A stretch of 47,399 nucleotides of DNA from Sphaerimonospora mesophila NBRC 14179 = JCM 3151 (GCA_001552515.1 BCRI01000052.1:1-47399); one strand, 5' to 3'. Shown: positions 36,640 to 46,199, counted from the first letter of the stretch. Numbers and translations are program-made. The notes: generated from the sequence alone by a model not told the origin.

Positions 36640-38685
36640 TCCCCCCAGTGATCACCTCTGCGGACGAAGTACGGTATATCGCACGCATTCCCCGCCCCGG
36701 GCGGTACCCGCGGTGCTCCAAACAACGGTAAGCAGGCAACGGCCGCGTGACACTTTCCCTCCGAGAACGTCATGGCCACCTCGACCAGGTACGGCCCGGC
36801 GAAAAGATCGGCCAGGCTTCGACCCCAGCGCGAGGCACGGCATGCCACCAGGGGGACCACTCCCGATCGTTGGGGTGTGTCCCAACGCGATGCGATGCCC
36901 GCGCCACCGGCCGCCTGGTCAGTCATCGAGGCGTGGCTGTGGCAGGTCCTGTCGCTGTCAGGCCCCTGCCCGAGCGTAACCGGCCCAAGCTCATACACCC
37001 GCCCCGCACCAGTGCCCATCGGACGCGCCCTACCGGGTTACCTGCCGCTGGTAACCGAACAGGGCTTACCGCGCGCTTCTGTACCCCCACCCTCTGCGCC
37101 CTGCGACAGCTGCTCATCAGGCGGCTCAGCGGATTGATCTCGTCTCTCTTACCGGCAAGCCTGCGTTCACGCCTACCACGAGTCCGCCCGCCCCACCCCT
37201 TCGGGGATGACCTGCGGTGTGCCCCTTTCCGGCTTACTTGGTCTTTCCCCTTTTTTAGTCGGCCGGCCAAAGCCCGGTGAGGTGCCTTTTCCCCCGAGAT
37301 GGCACCCACCGGAACTCACCCTGTGTAAGGGGTGGCTTCGCTCTCTTGCATCGCGGAGGCGAGAGAACGAAGCCAGGAGCGATTCGCCGATAAACCACCA
37401 GGGCGGTCTTGTCAGCGGCGAGCCCTGCCGGCGTTCGGACGCCGAAGCGCTCGTGATGAACCTCTCACGTCTCCCACCAAGCGCAGATCACGCCGCGTCC
37501 AGTTCCTCCTCCGGATTGGTTCAAAGACGAAGGGGCCTGCCCACCACTTGCTGATCTCCGCGGCCTCGTCCTGACCGACGCCCGCGCCCGGACGCAGAGG
37601 CGGGGCCCGCCGCCGTCCCCGGTTCTCGGCGAGTTTGGCCAGGTGGGCTTCACGATGGCCAAGCGGATCGAGCAGATCGAGTTCGTCGCCGACCACTCAA
37701 AGGTCGGGATGGGGGATGGGCACCGGCGCGAAGACAACGCCTACTTCGTCAAGGACATGGAGGACTGATGGGACGAGGAGATCAGATGGGGAGAGGAGTA
37801 CCGATGGGAAGCAGACATGCGATGGAGGGCGGCGTCGACGTCGTACGCCGTCCGGAGCTCTTCTCGCTGACGGGGCAGCAGAAGGAATCGGTGCGTGAGC
37901 GGATCAGGCCAGCCAGATCACGAACAGGGCGTCGGCGGCTGTGATGGCCTCGTCGTAGACGTTGTAGAGGTCACCCTCCCCGCTCAGCGCAATGCCCACG
38001 ACGAAAAGTGCGAGCGGCACCAGCAAGGGAGACGATGCCGTACCACACGGTTGTCCGCCTCCAGCGGCCGTCGCTTCACTCGCCTTGAGCGAGCGCGTCA
38101 GAGTGCCGGGAGCGGCCACAGTCAGCCCGGCGACGCCATGCCCGAGGACGCCAGAGTTCATTTCAGCAATTTCCGGACCGGCGTTTCGGCCCACCACTGC
38201 TCAACATGATCGGGAGACAGCGTCAGCCCGGCTTTGCCGTACATGACTAGACCGTCGGCACGGAGACCCCGGCCTCCCGCGCCACATCACCTATGTGGTG
38301 GCGGTCCAGCCGTGCCTGACGAAGAGCCGGCAACCGGCAAATGGCGTAGGCGCTGACGCGTCCCTTGAGGCAGAAGACGGTCGCGTCCAGGCACCACCGC
38401 GGCGGCCGAGGCGATGAGCTTGAGCAGCGATGGACCACTGCTTGTCAACCCGAGCGTCTATAGCCGCCGCGTCATCGGGAACCCGGGCGACCCCGGCTCA
38501 CGCTAGGCGGTCGCGTACCCGCGACCACTCCAGCAGACCCGCGCCCTTTCTCGCCGTACCGCACGGCGTGCTCCGCCACCGGATCCGTCACTGGAGCAGC
38601 CATGCCGACCGACCCTGGTGATGAGTTGTCGCGCCCGCACCCGTCATACCTACGACCGGACACGACGAGGCGGAAGGATGATGTG
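36640..38685. other. Two-kilobase stretch without a credible gene
   Basis: I see no complete gene. Codon-biased frames are absent and both strands give Arg/Pro/Ser-rich translations, typical of decayed GC-rich DNA. Fragments that look slightly protein-like are a leftward piece at 37904-38020 ending LYNVYDEAITAADALFVIWL (hydrophobic) and a leftward piece at 38250-38330 with DRHHIGDVAREAGVSVPTV, like a LacI/HTH helix. An inverted repeat at 37334-37374 is listed separately. Confidence 0.5.
37334..37374. repeat. 13-bp inverted repeat in non-coding DNA
   Basis: GGCTTCGCTCTCT (37334-37346) and AGAGAACGAAGCC (37362-37374) pair with one mismatch around a 15-base loop. There is no adjacent gene end, so it is not an obvious terminator; it may be part of a small RNA or a relic of a mobile element end. 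Confidence 0.4.
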
Positions 38686-39684
38686 ATGAGTGCGGACACG
38701 CGGCTGGAGGAGCTGGGCGTGAGCGGTCTGGGCGAGGTCGACGAGCCGGTGTTCTCGGGGCTGGCGGAGCGGCACCGGCGGGAGCTGCACGTGCACTGCT
38801 ACCGGATGCTCGGGTCGTTCGAGGACGCCGAGGACACCGTGCAGGAGACGTTTCTCCGTGCCTGGCGGCGGCGGGAGACCTTCGAGGGGCGGTCGACGTT
38901 CCGGGCCTGGCTGTACCGGATCGCCACCAACGCCTGCCTGGACCTGCTCGCCAAGTGCCGTCCGGAGCCTGCGACCGGCGGCGAGGTGCTGTGGCTGCAG
39001 CCCTACCCGGACCGGCTGCTCGATGAGCTGCCCGCGGGCGACGCGGACGAGCCGGAGGCCGTCGCCGTCGCGCGGGAGACGATCGAGCTGGCGTACCTGG
39101 TCGCAGTCCAGCACCTCGCGCCGCGCCCGCGGGCCGTGCTGATCCTGCGGGACGTGCTCGGCTGGCCGGCGAAGGACGTCGCGGAGCTCCTCGGGGACTC
39201 CGTCAACTCCGTGAACAGCGCGCTGCAGCGGGCCCGCGCCGGCATGCGGGAGCACCTGCCCGCCGAGCGGCAGGACTGGATCGGCGGCGAGGAGGACGCC
39301 GGGACGCGCGAGCTGGTGCGCCGCTATACCGATGCCAGCGTGGCCACGGACGTCGTCGGGCTCGCCGCACTGCTGCGGGACGACGTCCGCTGCTCGATGC
39401 CGCCCACGCCGGGCCTGTACGTCGGCCGCGACGCGGTGGTGAACGACTGGGTCGAGAGCGGCTTCGAGGGCCTGAAGCACCTGCGCGCCGTCCCCACCTC
39501 CGTGAACCGGCAGCCCGCCGTCGCCTTCTACCTCTGGCGGAAGCGGGAGGGCGCGTACCTGCCGCTGACGATCGACGTCCTGCGCGTCGTTGGCGGGGCG
39601 ATCACCGAGATCGTCACGTTCCACGACGACCAGTTCCCGCGGCTCGGGCTGCCGGAGTGCCTGCCGGCGGACGGCACGGAGTAG
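38686..39684 (+). CDS. ECF sigma factor with C-terminal SnoaL-like domain (SigG type)
   Basis: 332 residues from the ATG at 38686 (GGAAGG upstream). Region 2 (RMLGSFEDAEDTVQETFLRAW; RSTFRAWLYRIATNACLDLL) and region 4 (LILRDVLGWPAKDVAELLGDSVNSVNSALQ, where the HTH ends) are intact. A ~120-residue SnoaL/NTF2-like domain follows (LVRRYTDASVATDVVGLAAL; GRDAVVNDWVESG). In such extra-domain ECF factors the tail modulates core activity in place of an anti-sigma factor. A cupin-like/DUF6069 gene lies 5 bases downstream and is probably a target or modulator. Confidence 0.9.
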   Translation: MSADTRLEELGVSGLGEVDEPVFSGLAERHRRELHVHCYRMLGSFEDAEDTVQETFLRAWRRRETFEGRSTFRAWLYRIATNACLDLLAKCRPEPATGGEVLWLQPYPDRLLDELPAGDADEPEAVAVARETIELAYLVAVQHLAPRPRAVLILRDVLGWPAKDVAELLGDSVNSVNSALQRARAGMREHLPAERQDWIGGEEDAGTRELVRRYTDASVATDVVGLAALLRDDVRCSMPPTPGLYVGRDAVVNDWVESGFEGLKHLRAVPTSVNRQPAVAFYLWRKREGAYLPLTIDVLRVVGGAITEIVTFHDDQFPRLGLPECLPADGTE

Positions 39685-39689
39685 CCCGG

Positions 39690-40436
39690 GTGCGCACGCT
39701 CGCGCTGCGGGGTGGCGCGCGTGTCGCGGTGGTCGAGGCCGAGTGGTGCGACGCGTTCTGCGTCGTCACCCGTGGGCGGGTGCAGCTGGAGCTGCGCGAC
39801 GGCGAGCCCGGGCCGGTCCTCGGACGCGACGCGGGGTTCTGGCTCCGCGGCACCGGCGTCCGCGCCCTGCGAAACCCCGGCCGTCGCACAGCGAGGGTGC
39901 GCATCGTCACCCCCAGGGCCAGGACCGTCACATGCCGGTCAACACACCCCTACGCCAGTCAACGAACGATGGAGGATGACATGAACCGCATGAAGGACAC
40001 CGGGGTCGTCGCAGACCCGGCATCGGGTCAGACCAGCCACACCCACCGACTCCGCCGGCTCGCCGGCACCGGCTTCGTCGCCACGCTCGCAGCGATGGTG
40101 GCCACCACCCTCGCCGCTGCGCTTGCCCAGGCCGTCGGCGTCGACTTCGAAATCCCCGACGGTGGCGAGACGATCCCGTTGTCCGGGTTCGCCGTGGTGA
40201 CCGGCTTCTTCTCGGTCGTGGGCATCGTCATTGCCGTCGCTCTTCTTCGTTGGAGCGCTCGCCCCGCCGAGCGATTCGTGTGGACAGCGGTGTCGCTGAC
40301 CGCGATCTCGCTGCTCCCGCCCCTCCTCGCCGGGGCGAACACCGCCACCACCACCGCCCTCCTCGTGCTCCATCTCGTCCCTGCGACGGTGATGATCCCC
40401 ACCCTGGCACGGAGCCTCCGCACCCGGACCGATTGA
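39690..40436 (+). CDS. Cupin-like protein fused in frame to a DUF6069-like membrane protein
   Basis: One open frame from the GTG at 39690. Residues 1-77 (RTLALRGGARVAVVEAEWCD, VVTRGRVQLELRDGEPG) resemble the small cupin-like proteins encoded after SigG-type sigma factors. From the ATG at 39981 (GGAGGATGAC upstream) the rest is a four-helix membrane protein like DUF6069 (FVATLAAMVATTLAAALAQ; AVVTGFFSVVGIVIAVALL). The linker has no stop. Either the cupin gene has lost its stop and reads into its neighbour, or both a fusion and a separate membrane protein from 39981 are made. Roles unknown; linkage to the sigma factor suggests stress signalling. Confidence 0.65.
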   Translation: MRTLALRGGARVAVVEAEWCDAFCVVTRGRVQLELRDGEPGPVLGRDAGFWLRGTGVRALRNPGRRTARVRIVTPRARTVTCRSTHPYASQRTMEDDMNRMKDTGVVADPASGQTSHTHRLRRLAGTGFVATLAAMVATTLAAALAQAVGVDFEIPDGGETIPLSGFAVVTGFFSVVGIVIAVALLRWSARPAERFVWTAVSLTAISLLPPLLAGANTATTTALLVLHLVPATVMIPTLARSLRTRTD

Positions 40437-40629
40437 CCGACTATGAGTTTGCGCTGCTATACGTGCGCTTCCAGCCTCTGTGGCAATGGCAATCCTGCTC
40501 GGGAAAAGATTAATAACCCGATTTGAGCGCATCCGCAATCAGGCTATCTCCAGTATTCGTCGACGTGTATGCAATGCTTTTCCAGCCCCCGGTAGGGATG
40601 CCCGGCAGCTGCGCTGTGATGAAGGGCCA
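40437..40629. other. Non-coding spacer
   Basis: Less GC-rich than its surroundings; I see no gene or clear signal. It lies between the membrane-protein gene and a decayed leftward gene. Confidence 0.4.
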
Positions 40630-41020
40630 GGCGGTCAGCCGATCAGGGTCTCGGTGACGTCGCCGCCTTGGATTTTGTGCCGCTGAATTCCTCCAGGGAC
40701 AGGGTCAGCGGGAGCATCGACAGGAAGTCGCGGGTAGTGGCGTTGTAGGCACCGATGACCACGTCCACGGAGACACCGCGCGCGGTGAAGCGCACGACGC
40801 TGCCTTCGACCTGGCGGGGAAGGGAGGCGGTGGTTGAAGGTGTCCGGGCCGCGCCGACGTTCGGGGTCTCCGTGACGTCAGCTGGCCGGGGCGACGATAC
40901 AGAAGAACTCGGCGAGGAGGCTGCGGGGGGCCGGGCCGGTGGCGGCGCCCGCTGAGAGCGAGCAACATCGCGAGCGAGCCGATGAGCACGGTCGTCGGTA
41001 GCACGGAACTGGTCCCTTCA
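40630..41020 (-). pseudogene. Decayed cyclophilin-like-fold secreted protein
   Basis: Reading leftward, a signal-peptide-like start (VLIGSLAMLLALS, near 41005) is followed by a frame change. Further on (about 40810 to 40680) another frame gives VVIGAYNATTRDFLSMLPLT and LSLEEFSGTKS, which match the core of small cyclophilin-like-fold proteins. The C-terminal half, including the PRKL/WGNL segment normally found, is gone. Frameshifts and truncation make it non-functional. Confidence 0.55.
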
Positions 41021-41162
41021 GGTGATCGACCGCGACGGCCGAGACGCTCATGGCCGGCTGCTGATCTGCATTTTCGTGTGACTGGGCGCATGGCTGAGGC
41101 CGTCCTCACGGGCGCTCGATCCGCTGGAGGCCGCTCTCGTGGGTCCTTGCCGGCAGGCCAGG

Positions 41163-42052
41163 TTACCGGCCCTGGTGGTGCGGCTGGTCCCCGGGCGGGA
41201 GGTGGGAGGCGGCTTCAAGGGTGGCGGCCCAGGTGGCGAGCAGGCGCAGGGCATCGTGGGCGGCGGTGTCCGGGGCCGCGGTGTAGACGGTCAGGTTCAG
41301 CCCCGGGTCGGCGTGTAGGTCCATCGACTCATAGTCGAGGGTGAGGTCACCGATGGCCGGGTGGCGGAAGGTCTTGGTGCCCGCGTGGTGGAGACGGACG
41401 TCGTGCCGGGCCACAGTCGTCGCTGCGGGTGGACAACTCCCCGATCAGCTGGGTCAGGTCGGCGTTGAAGGGGTCACGCCCGGCCTCGGTACGGCAGCAG
41501 CGCGACCGAAGTGTCGGCCGCGACGTCCCAATGCGGGAAGAAGGCGGAGCCGCCAGGGTCGAGGAACTGGAAGCGCGCGATGTTGGCCGGGCCCGGGCGC
41601 CGCTGCTGGAAGACGGGCCAGTACATGGCGCGGCCCAGCCGGTTGGTAGCCGGCAGATCCATGCGGCCCTTGCGGATGAGCGCCGGAGCGTCCGTCATCG
41701 CATCCAGTATCCGTTGCAGCCCGGGACGCACCTTCCCGGTCCGGCGCCGGGTCCTGGGGCGAGCGCTCGCGGCGTGGGCCAGGTCGAACAGGTGCGCCCG
41801 CTCCGCCTCGTCAAGCTGGAGCGCCCGGGCGACGGCGTTCAGGACGTCCTCGGACACGCCGGTGATGTGACCCTTCTCCAGACGGGTGTACCAGTCGGTG
41901 CTCACCCCGGCCAGGACCGCGACCTCCTCCCGCAGCAGGCCGGGCACCCGGCGGCGCAGGCCTGGGGCCAGCCCGGCCTGCTGCGGGGTGATCCTGGCGC
42001 GCCGGCTGGCGAGGAAGTCACGGATCTCACCTCGGTTGTCCACCTTTCCCAC
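41163..42052 (-). pseudogene. MmyB-like HTH transcriptional regulator with two frameshifts
   Basis: From the GTG at 42052 the frame gives EIRDFLASRRARITPQQAGL, then an XRE-type HTH (LREEVAVLAGVSTDWYTRLE) and the MmyB ligand domain up to AADTSVALL (near 41495). An extra base then shifts the frame: LRTEAGRDPFNADLTQLIGE continues in another frame, and a small deletion near 41415 returns to a third (RHDVRLHHAGTKTFRHPAIG, LTLDYESMDL). All parts of the family are present in order but not in one frame. Such regulators often control a divergent oxidoreductase, as the broken genes to the right would be. Confidence 0.8.
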
Positions 42053-42310
42053 TGTAAGGAGCTGCTGGCCGGCAAAGGGGGTCGAGGTTGTCCCCCCGAT
42101 AAGCACGACCTCCCGCCCGCGTGAACAAGCCGGTTGGCTGGACAGCACTCGGGGAGCGTCCGCGGCCAACCGGGCAAAGGAAGGCCCTGGACAAGCCCGC
42201 CTTCTCCGAGAACGGAGGTGACCGGGCTCGTGCCCAGAAAACAGGTCGTTGACGAAAGACCAGCGCACGACGCGCTCCAGCCAGACTTCAGAATTCCGAA
42301 GGGGATCCAC

Positions 42311-42913
42311 ATGCATGGCGTAGTACTGCACGCTCCCAGCGACGTCCGTATCGAACAGCGGCCGGACCCGGTGATCGTCGAGCCCACCGATGCAATCATC
42401 CGCGTGACGGCGGCCTGCGTGTGCGGCTCCGATCTGTGGCCTTACCGCGGCGTGGAGAAGCTCGACGGGCCGGCCCCGATGGGGCACGAGTACGTCGGCG
42501 TCGTCGAGGAGGTCGGCAGCGAGGTCACCACGACCGAACGCGGCGACGATGGCGTGGCCCGGATCAAGGAACTGACCGGCGGGCTCGGCGCGCACAGCGT
42601 CATCGAAGCGGTCGGCACCCAGGAGTCCATGACCCAGGCCATCCGCTCCACCCGCCCCGGCGACCACATGGGCTTCGTTGGCGTCTCCCACGACGTCTTC
42701 CTGCCGGGCGACGAGCTGTTCTTCTCCCTCGTCCACTTGCACGGCGGCCCCGCGCCGGTCCGCGAGTACCTGCCGAAACTGATCGAGCTGATCTACGGCC
42801 GCACGATCGACCCCGGCAAGGTCTTCGACCTGACCCTGCCGCTTGAGCAGGCTGCTGAGGCCTACCGCGCGATGGACGAACGACGCGCCATCAAGGCCCT
42901 CCTCACCCCCTGA
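42311..42913 (+). pseudogene. Zinc-dependent alcohol dehydrogenase with large internal deletion
   Basis: 200 residues in one frame, against about 340 for the family. The N-terminal part keeps the catalytic zinc ligands (CVCGSDLWPY, MGHEYVG), then jumps after VEEVGSEVTT to DGVARIKELTGGLGAHSVIE, close to the end of the Rossmann domain. The structural zinc lobe and the GxGxxG NAD-binding loop are missing. It ends normally (EQAAEAYRAMDERRAIKALL). Catalysis is very unlikely. The reading frame survived the deletion, so a shortened protein could still be made. Confidence 0.75.
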
Positions 42914-42962
42914 GACGCCACCGGCAGCCCCTCAACACGACACCAGGTTCAGGAAGGCACCC

Positions 42963-43721
42963 ATGACTCAGCCTGTTCACCGCCGCTTCGAAGGCCAGGC
43001 CGCGCTGGTGACCGGCGCGGCCAGTGGAATCGGGCGCGCCACCGCGCTGGCCTTCGCCCGCGAAGGCGCGGGCGTACTGGTCGCCGACGTCGTGGCCGAT
43101 CAGAACGAGCAGATCGCCCAGCTGATCCGCGACGAGGGCGGGCACGCGCTGGCGGTCACCTGCGACCACGACGTGCGGGCGGCCCTGGACACCATGATCC
43201 GCGAGTTCGGCCGGCTCGACATCGCCTTCAACAATGCCGGAGTCGAACAACCGGTCAAACCCCTCACCGACATCACCGAGTCCGAGTGGGACTGCGTCGT
43301 GGGCATCAGCCTGAAAGGCGCCTACACCTGCATGAAGCACCAGATCCCGCTGATGCTCCGCTAGGGCGGCGGCGCGATCGTCAACACCTCCTCGGGCGCC
43401 GGGGTCAAGGGCTTCAAAGGCCAGGCCGCCTACGCCGCCGCCAAGCACGGCATCATCGGCCTGACCCGATCCGCAGCCCTGGACTACGCCGCCGACGGGA
43501 TCCGCATCAACGCCATCTGCCCCGGCATCATCGACACCGAGATGATGGGCCGCTTCACCGGCGGCACCCCCGAAGGCCGCCAAAGCGTGATCGACCAGGA
43601 ACCCGTCGGACGCATGGGCACACCGCAGGAGATCGCCTCGGCGGTGCTGTGGCTGTGCTCGCAACCGGCCGCCTTCACCATCGGCCACGCCCTCGTCGTC
43701 GACGGCAGCCAAACCGTCTGA
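42963..43721 (+). pseudogene. Short-chain dehydrogenase interrupted by one stop codon
   Basis: A full-length 252-residue SDR plan: cofactor loop TGAASGIG, NNAG, catalytic Ser in NTSSGAGV and YAAAKHG, ending GHALVVDGSQTV. A single TAG at 43362-43364 stands between MLR and GGGAIVNTSS, where relatives usually have Gln (CAG), so one base change explains it. ATG at 42963 with AGGAAGG upstream. Recent inactivation, readthrough or a sequence error are all possible. It follows the deleted alcohol dehydrogenase. Confidence 0.82.
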
Positions 43722-43769
43722 CCGGCCCGCATACCGTACCCATCTGTCACCAAAGAGATGCACACTCTT

Positions 43770-43910
43770 ATGAATCCCACCTACGACTTCACCGGCCAGG
43801 TCGCCTTCGTCACCGGGGCCAGCCCCGGGATGGGCCTGGCCACCGCCCACGCCTTCGCCGAGTCGGGCGCGGCGGTGGCACTGACCGATCACGATCTGAC
43901 CGACATGTAA
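43770..43910 (+). pseudogene. N-terminal fragment of a second SDR
   Basis: 46 residues from the ATG at 43770: an SDR start with the cofactor loop TGASPGMG and the following helix, up to AVALTDHDL, then a TAA. The remaining ~200 residues are absent and the sequence runs into the end of the leftward permease gene, so the gene was cut by a rearrangement at about 43895-43910. Confidence 0.75.
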
Positions 43911-43982
43911 CGTGGCCGACAGAAGGTGCACCGAGTTGGGATTCCGACAGACTTGCCCTGGACCGATTGGACGTGATCTGTG

Positions 43983-44858
43983 TCAGGCAAGGTCCGGCTC
44001 GATCAACTGGGCCTGGGACTTGGTCTTGGGGTCGAGTAGGTCGCGAAGGGCGTCGCCGACGAGGTTCACTGCGAGGACGATGACGAAGATGAGCAGGCCG
44101 GGCAGCAGGGCGAGCCACCACGCCGTGGTGACATAGGCCTTACCATCGGCGAGCATCGCGCCCCAGGTCGGTGTCGCCGCGTCGACGCCCAGGCCGAGGA
44201 AGGACAGCGACGCCTCGGTGACGATGACCACGCCGATCTCAAGGGTGGCCACGACCATGATCGGCGCGAAGGTGTTCGGCAGGATGTGCTTGATCATGAT
44301 CGCCGAATCGCGTACGCCCAGCATCCGTGCCGAGGCCACGAACTCACGCTCACGCAGAGACAGCGTCTCACCGCGGACCAATCGCACGTAGAGCACCCAT
44401 TCGCTGGCGATGAGCGCGATGATGACGTTGCGCAGGCCGGGGCCGAGGATGGCCACCACGGCGATGGCGAACAGCAGGAACGGGAAGGCCAGCCAGGCGT
44501 CGATGATCCGCATCAGGGCCGAGTCGATCCAGCCGCCGAAATAACCGCTGACGAGGCCGACGAGGACTCCGATCACCACCGACACGGTGACGGCCGCGAG
44601 GGCCACGAGTAGCGCCACCCGGGTACCCATGATCAGCCGGGACAGCACATCTCGGCCGAGCAGGTCGGTGCCGAGCAGGTGACCTTCGGACAACGGGGAG
44701 AGCAATCGTGCGCCGAGGTCTTGGGCATTGGGATCCTGAGGTACAAGCAGCGGAGCAAAGATCCCAACGAACACGAACGCGACGCACAGCGTCACGGCGA
44801 TCCGGATCGACCACCCACGCAGCGGCCCGGTACGCAGCATTCTGACCAGGCCTTTCAT
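43983..44858 (-). CDS. Dipeptide/oligopeptide ABC transporter permease (DppC type)
   Basis: 291 residues from the ATG at 44858, overlapping the upstream permease stop (ATGA). N-terminal membrane anchor (AVTLCVAFVFVGIFAPLLV), the GTDLLGRDVLSRLIMGTR motif typical of DppC/OppC, a binding-protein-dependent permease domain with the EAA-like loop (ASARMLGVRDSAIMIKHILP) and GLGVDAATPTWGAML near the end. Five to six membrane helices. It imports peptides or nickel-type ligands with a DppB partner, two ATPases and a binding protein. Its partner gene is truncated and no ATPase genes follow, so the system looks incomplete here. Confidence 0.9.
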   Translation of the reverse strand: MKGLVRMLRTGPLRGWSIRIAVTLCVAFVFVGIFAPLLVPQDPNAQDLGARLLSPLSEGHLLGTDLLGRDVLSRLIMGTRVALLVALAAVTVSVVIGVLVGLVSGYFGGWIDSALMRIIDAWLAFPFLLFAIAVVAILGPGLRNVIIALIASEWVLYVRLVRGETLSLREREFVASARMLGVRDSAIMIKHILPNTFAPIMVVATLEIGVVIVTEASLSFLGLGVDAATPTWGAMLADGKAYVTTAWWLALLPGLLIFVIVLAVNLVGDALRDLLDPKTKSQAQLIEPDLA

Positions 44859-45424
44859 GCCCGTCGTCCCTTTCCTTGCCGAATGCGTGGGTCGAGAACA
44901 CCGTGGACGATGTCGGTGCAAAGACTGACCAGGACGAAGAGTGCTGCCATGACGAGGACACCGCCTTGGACGAGGGGGTAGTCCCGGGCCTGGATGGCCT
45001 CGATGATGAGCCGGCCGAGTCCGGGCCACGAGAAGATCGTCTCGATGACGATCGCACCGCCCAGCAGTGAACCGATCTTGACGCCCATCATGGTGATCGT
45101 CGGCGGCAGGGCATTACGAAGCATGTGCCGGACGACGGTGGTGTGGCTGACCCCCCGCGAACGCAACGCTTCGACGAAGTCAGCGTTCTTCGCCTCGATA
45201 AGGCCGGCGCGCAGTACGCGGACGACGGTGGCGGCAAGCGCCGTGCCCAGGGTGATGCTCGGCAGGATGAGGTGCCGGACCGCGGATGCGAAGGCGGCGG
45301 GCTCCCCGTTCAACAGGGTGTCGATGAGGACGAGTCCGGTGATCGGCGTGACTTCGTCACCGAAGTCGATCTGCGCGCCGGTGGGAAGCAACTGCAACTG
45401 CACCGAGAAGAGAAGGATGAGCAT
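44855..45424 (-). pseudogene. DppB-type permease, N-terminally truncated
   Basis: 189 residues against about 310 for the family. It begins at LILLFSVQLQLLPTGAQ, which in relatives is the middle of the protein, and continues normally through the EAA loop (EALRSRGVSHTTVVRHMLRN) to the end. The first ~130 residues, with two membrane helices, are missing. The break falls within about 20 bases of a long hairpin (45443-45498), so a mobile element or hairpin-linked rearrangement is the probable cause. Confidence 0.78.
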
Positions 45425-45442
45425 GGGCCTTCAGCCCCTCAG

Positions 45443-45498
45443 CGGGCGCATTCCTCCGGAATACCCGTCCAGCACGGGATTCCGGGGGAATGCGCCCG
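45443..45498. repeat. 56-bp near-perfect hairpin at the truncated permease gene
   Basis: A three-part stem: CGGGCGCATTCC with GGAATGCGCCCG (45443-45454 with 45487-45498), CCGGAAT with ATTCCGG (45456-45462 with 45479-45485) and CCCGT with ACGGG (45464-45468 with 45474-45478), with a 5-base loop. It could be the terminator of the toxin gene on its right, or the end of an IS200/IS605-like element, which carry such subterminal hairpins. No transposase or tnpB is visible. Confidence 0.6.
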
Positions 45499-45534
45499 CG
45501 GAGACGCGCCTCGCTGCCGGACGGGGTCAGAGCG

Positions 45535-45963
45535 TTACGGCAGAACCTCCAGCCGTACGTCGATGCCCTCATACAGGTGCGGGGTGGCGGTGATGATGCG
45601 CCATCCGCGCTGCGTGGCGTGGACGACGGCGTGCGCGGCGACGAGGACCTCGGGCAGCTGCGCGTCGGGGTGGCGCGCCCGGATCGTCTGGGCGTACGGG
45701 CCGCTGGCGATCGCGTCGCCGGGGGACAGGGCGCCGGGCAGGACGACGGACAGGCGCAGGAATCGCTCGAGCCGGGGGGCGATCGGGCTGAGCGCGAGGA
45801 CCTGGACGGCGAGCGCGGGGACGAGCAGGGTGACGCCGTACGTGGAGGACTGGCGGACGAGCTCGCGGCCGTAGACGGATTTGCCCTCGATGAGGTGGGC
45901 GAGGGCGTCGAGGTCGAGGACGTGGCCGGACAGATGCCCGGCCGGGGGGATGGCGTCGGTCAC
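45535..45963 (-). CDS. VapC-like PIN-domain protein, likely toxin
   Basis: 142 residues from the GTG at 45963, which overlaps the antitoxin stop (GTGA). The fold signs are VLDLDALAHLIEGK (first acidic residue), a central acidic position in LPEVLVAAHAVVHA and a final strand WRIITATPHLYEG. The usual last Asp (TxD) is Ala/Thr here, so the active site may be incomplete or read differently. PIN toxins are Mg-dependent RNases that cut tRNA or rRNA. The overlapping RHH antitoxin gene supports the assignment. Confidence 0.72.
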   Translation of the reverse strand: MTDAIPPAGHLSGHVLDLDALAHLIEGKSVYGRELVRQSSTYGVTLLVPALAVQVLALSPIAPRLERFLRLSVVLPGALSPGDAIASGPYAQTIRARHPDAQLPEVLVAAHAVVHATQRGWRIITATPHLYEGIDVRLEVLP

Positions 45964-46199
45964 GCCGCCGCCTCGCGCCCTTCGGCGAGGCCGGCGTGCA
46001 GACGCGCCGCCCGGTTGCGCTCGGCGTCGGTGATGTCGTCCTGCCAGCCGGGGCCCCACAGGTCGGCCATGATCGCCAGGTCGCTGTGGACCCGGTTCTG
46101 CTCGCGCAGGGCCTCGGCGATGTAGGCGGAGGCGTTGCCGGATGCCTGCGCCTTGTCCGCGAGGTCGTCGGGCAGGCTGATCGTGATCTTCTTGGTCAT
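45960..46199 (-). CDS. Ribbon-helix-helix antitoxin
   Basis: 79 residues: KKITISLPDDLADKAQASGN is the classic N-terminal beta-strand and helix of CopG/VapB-type RHH DNA-binding proteins; the C-terminal half (DLAIMADLWGPGWQDDITDAE) would wrap the toxin. Its start codon lies inside a repeated operator-like sequence, which fits autoregulation. It is coupled to the downstream toxin gene by a 4-bp overlap. Confidence 0.82.
   Translation of the reverse strand: MTKKITISLPDDLADKAQASGNASAYIAEALREQNRVHSDLAIMADLWGPGWQDDITDAERNRAARLHAGLAEGREAAA

Noticed and set aside
36747-37309. Several overlapping frames of 120-180 residues
   Set aside because: Biased, low-complexity translations on both strands without motifs; no credible start.
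38247-38438. LacI-type helix DVAREAGVSVPTV
   Set aside because: Only one helix-turn-helix-like segment, immediately followed by a stop and with no regulator body; too little to call a gene.
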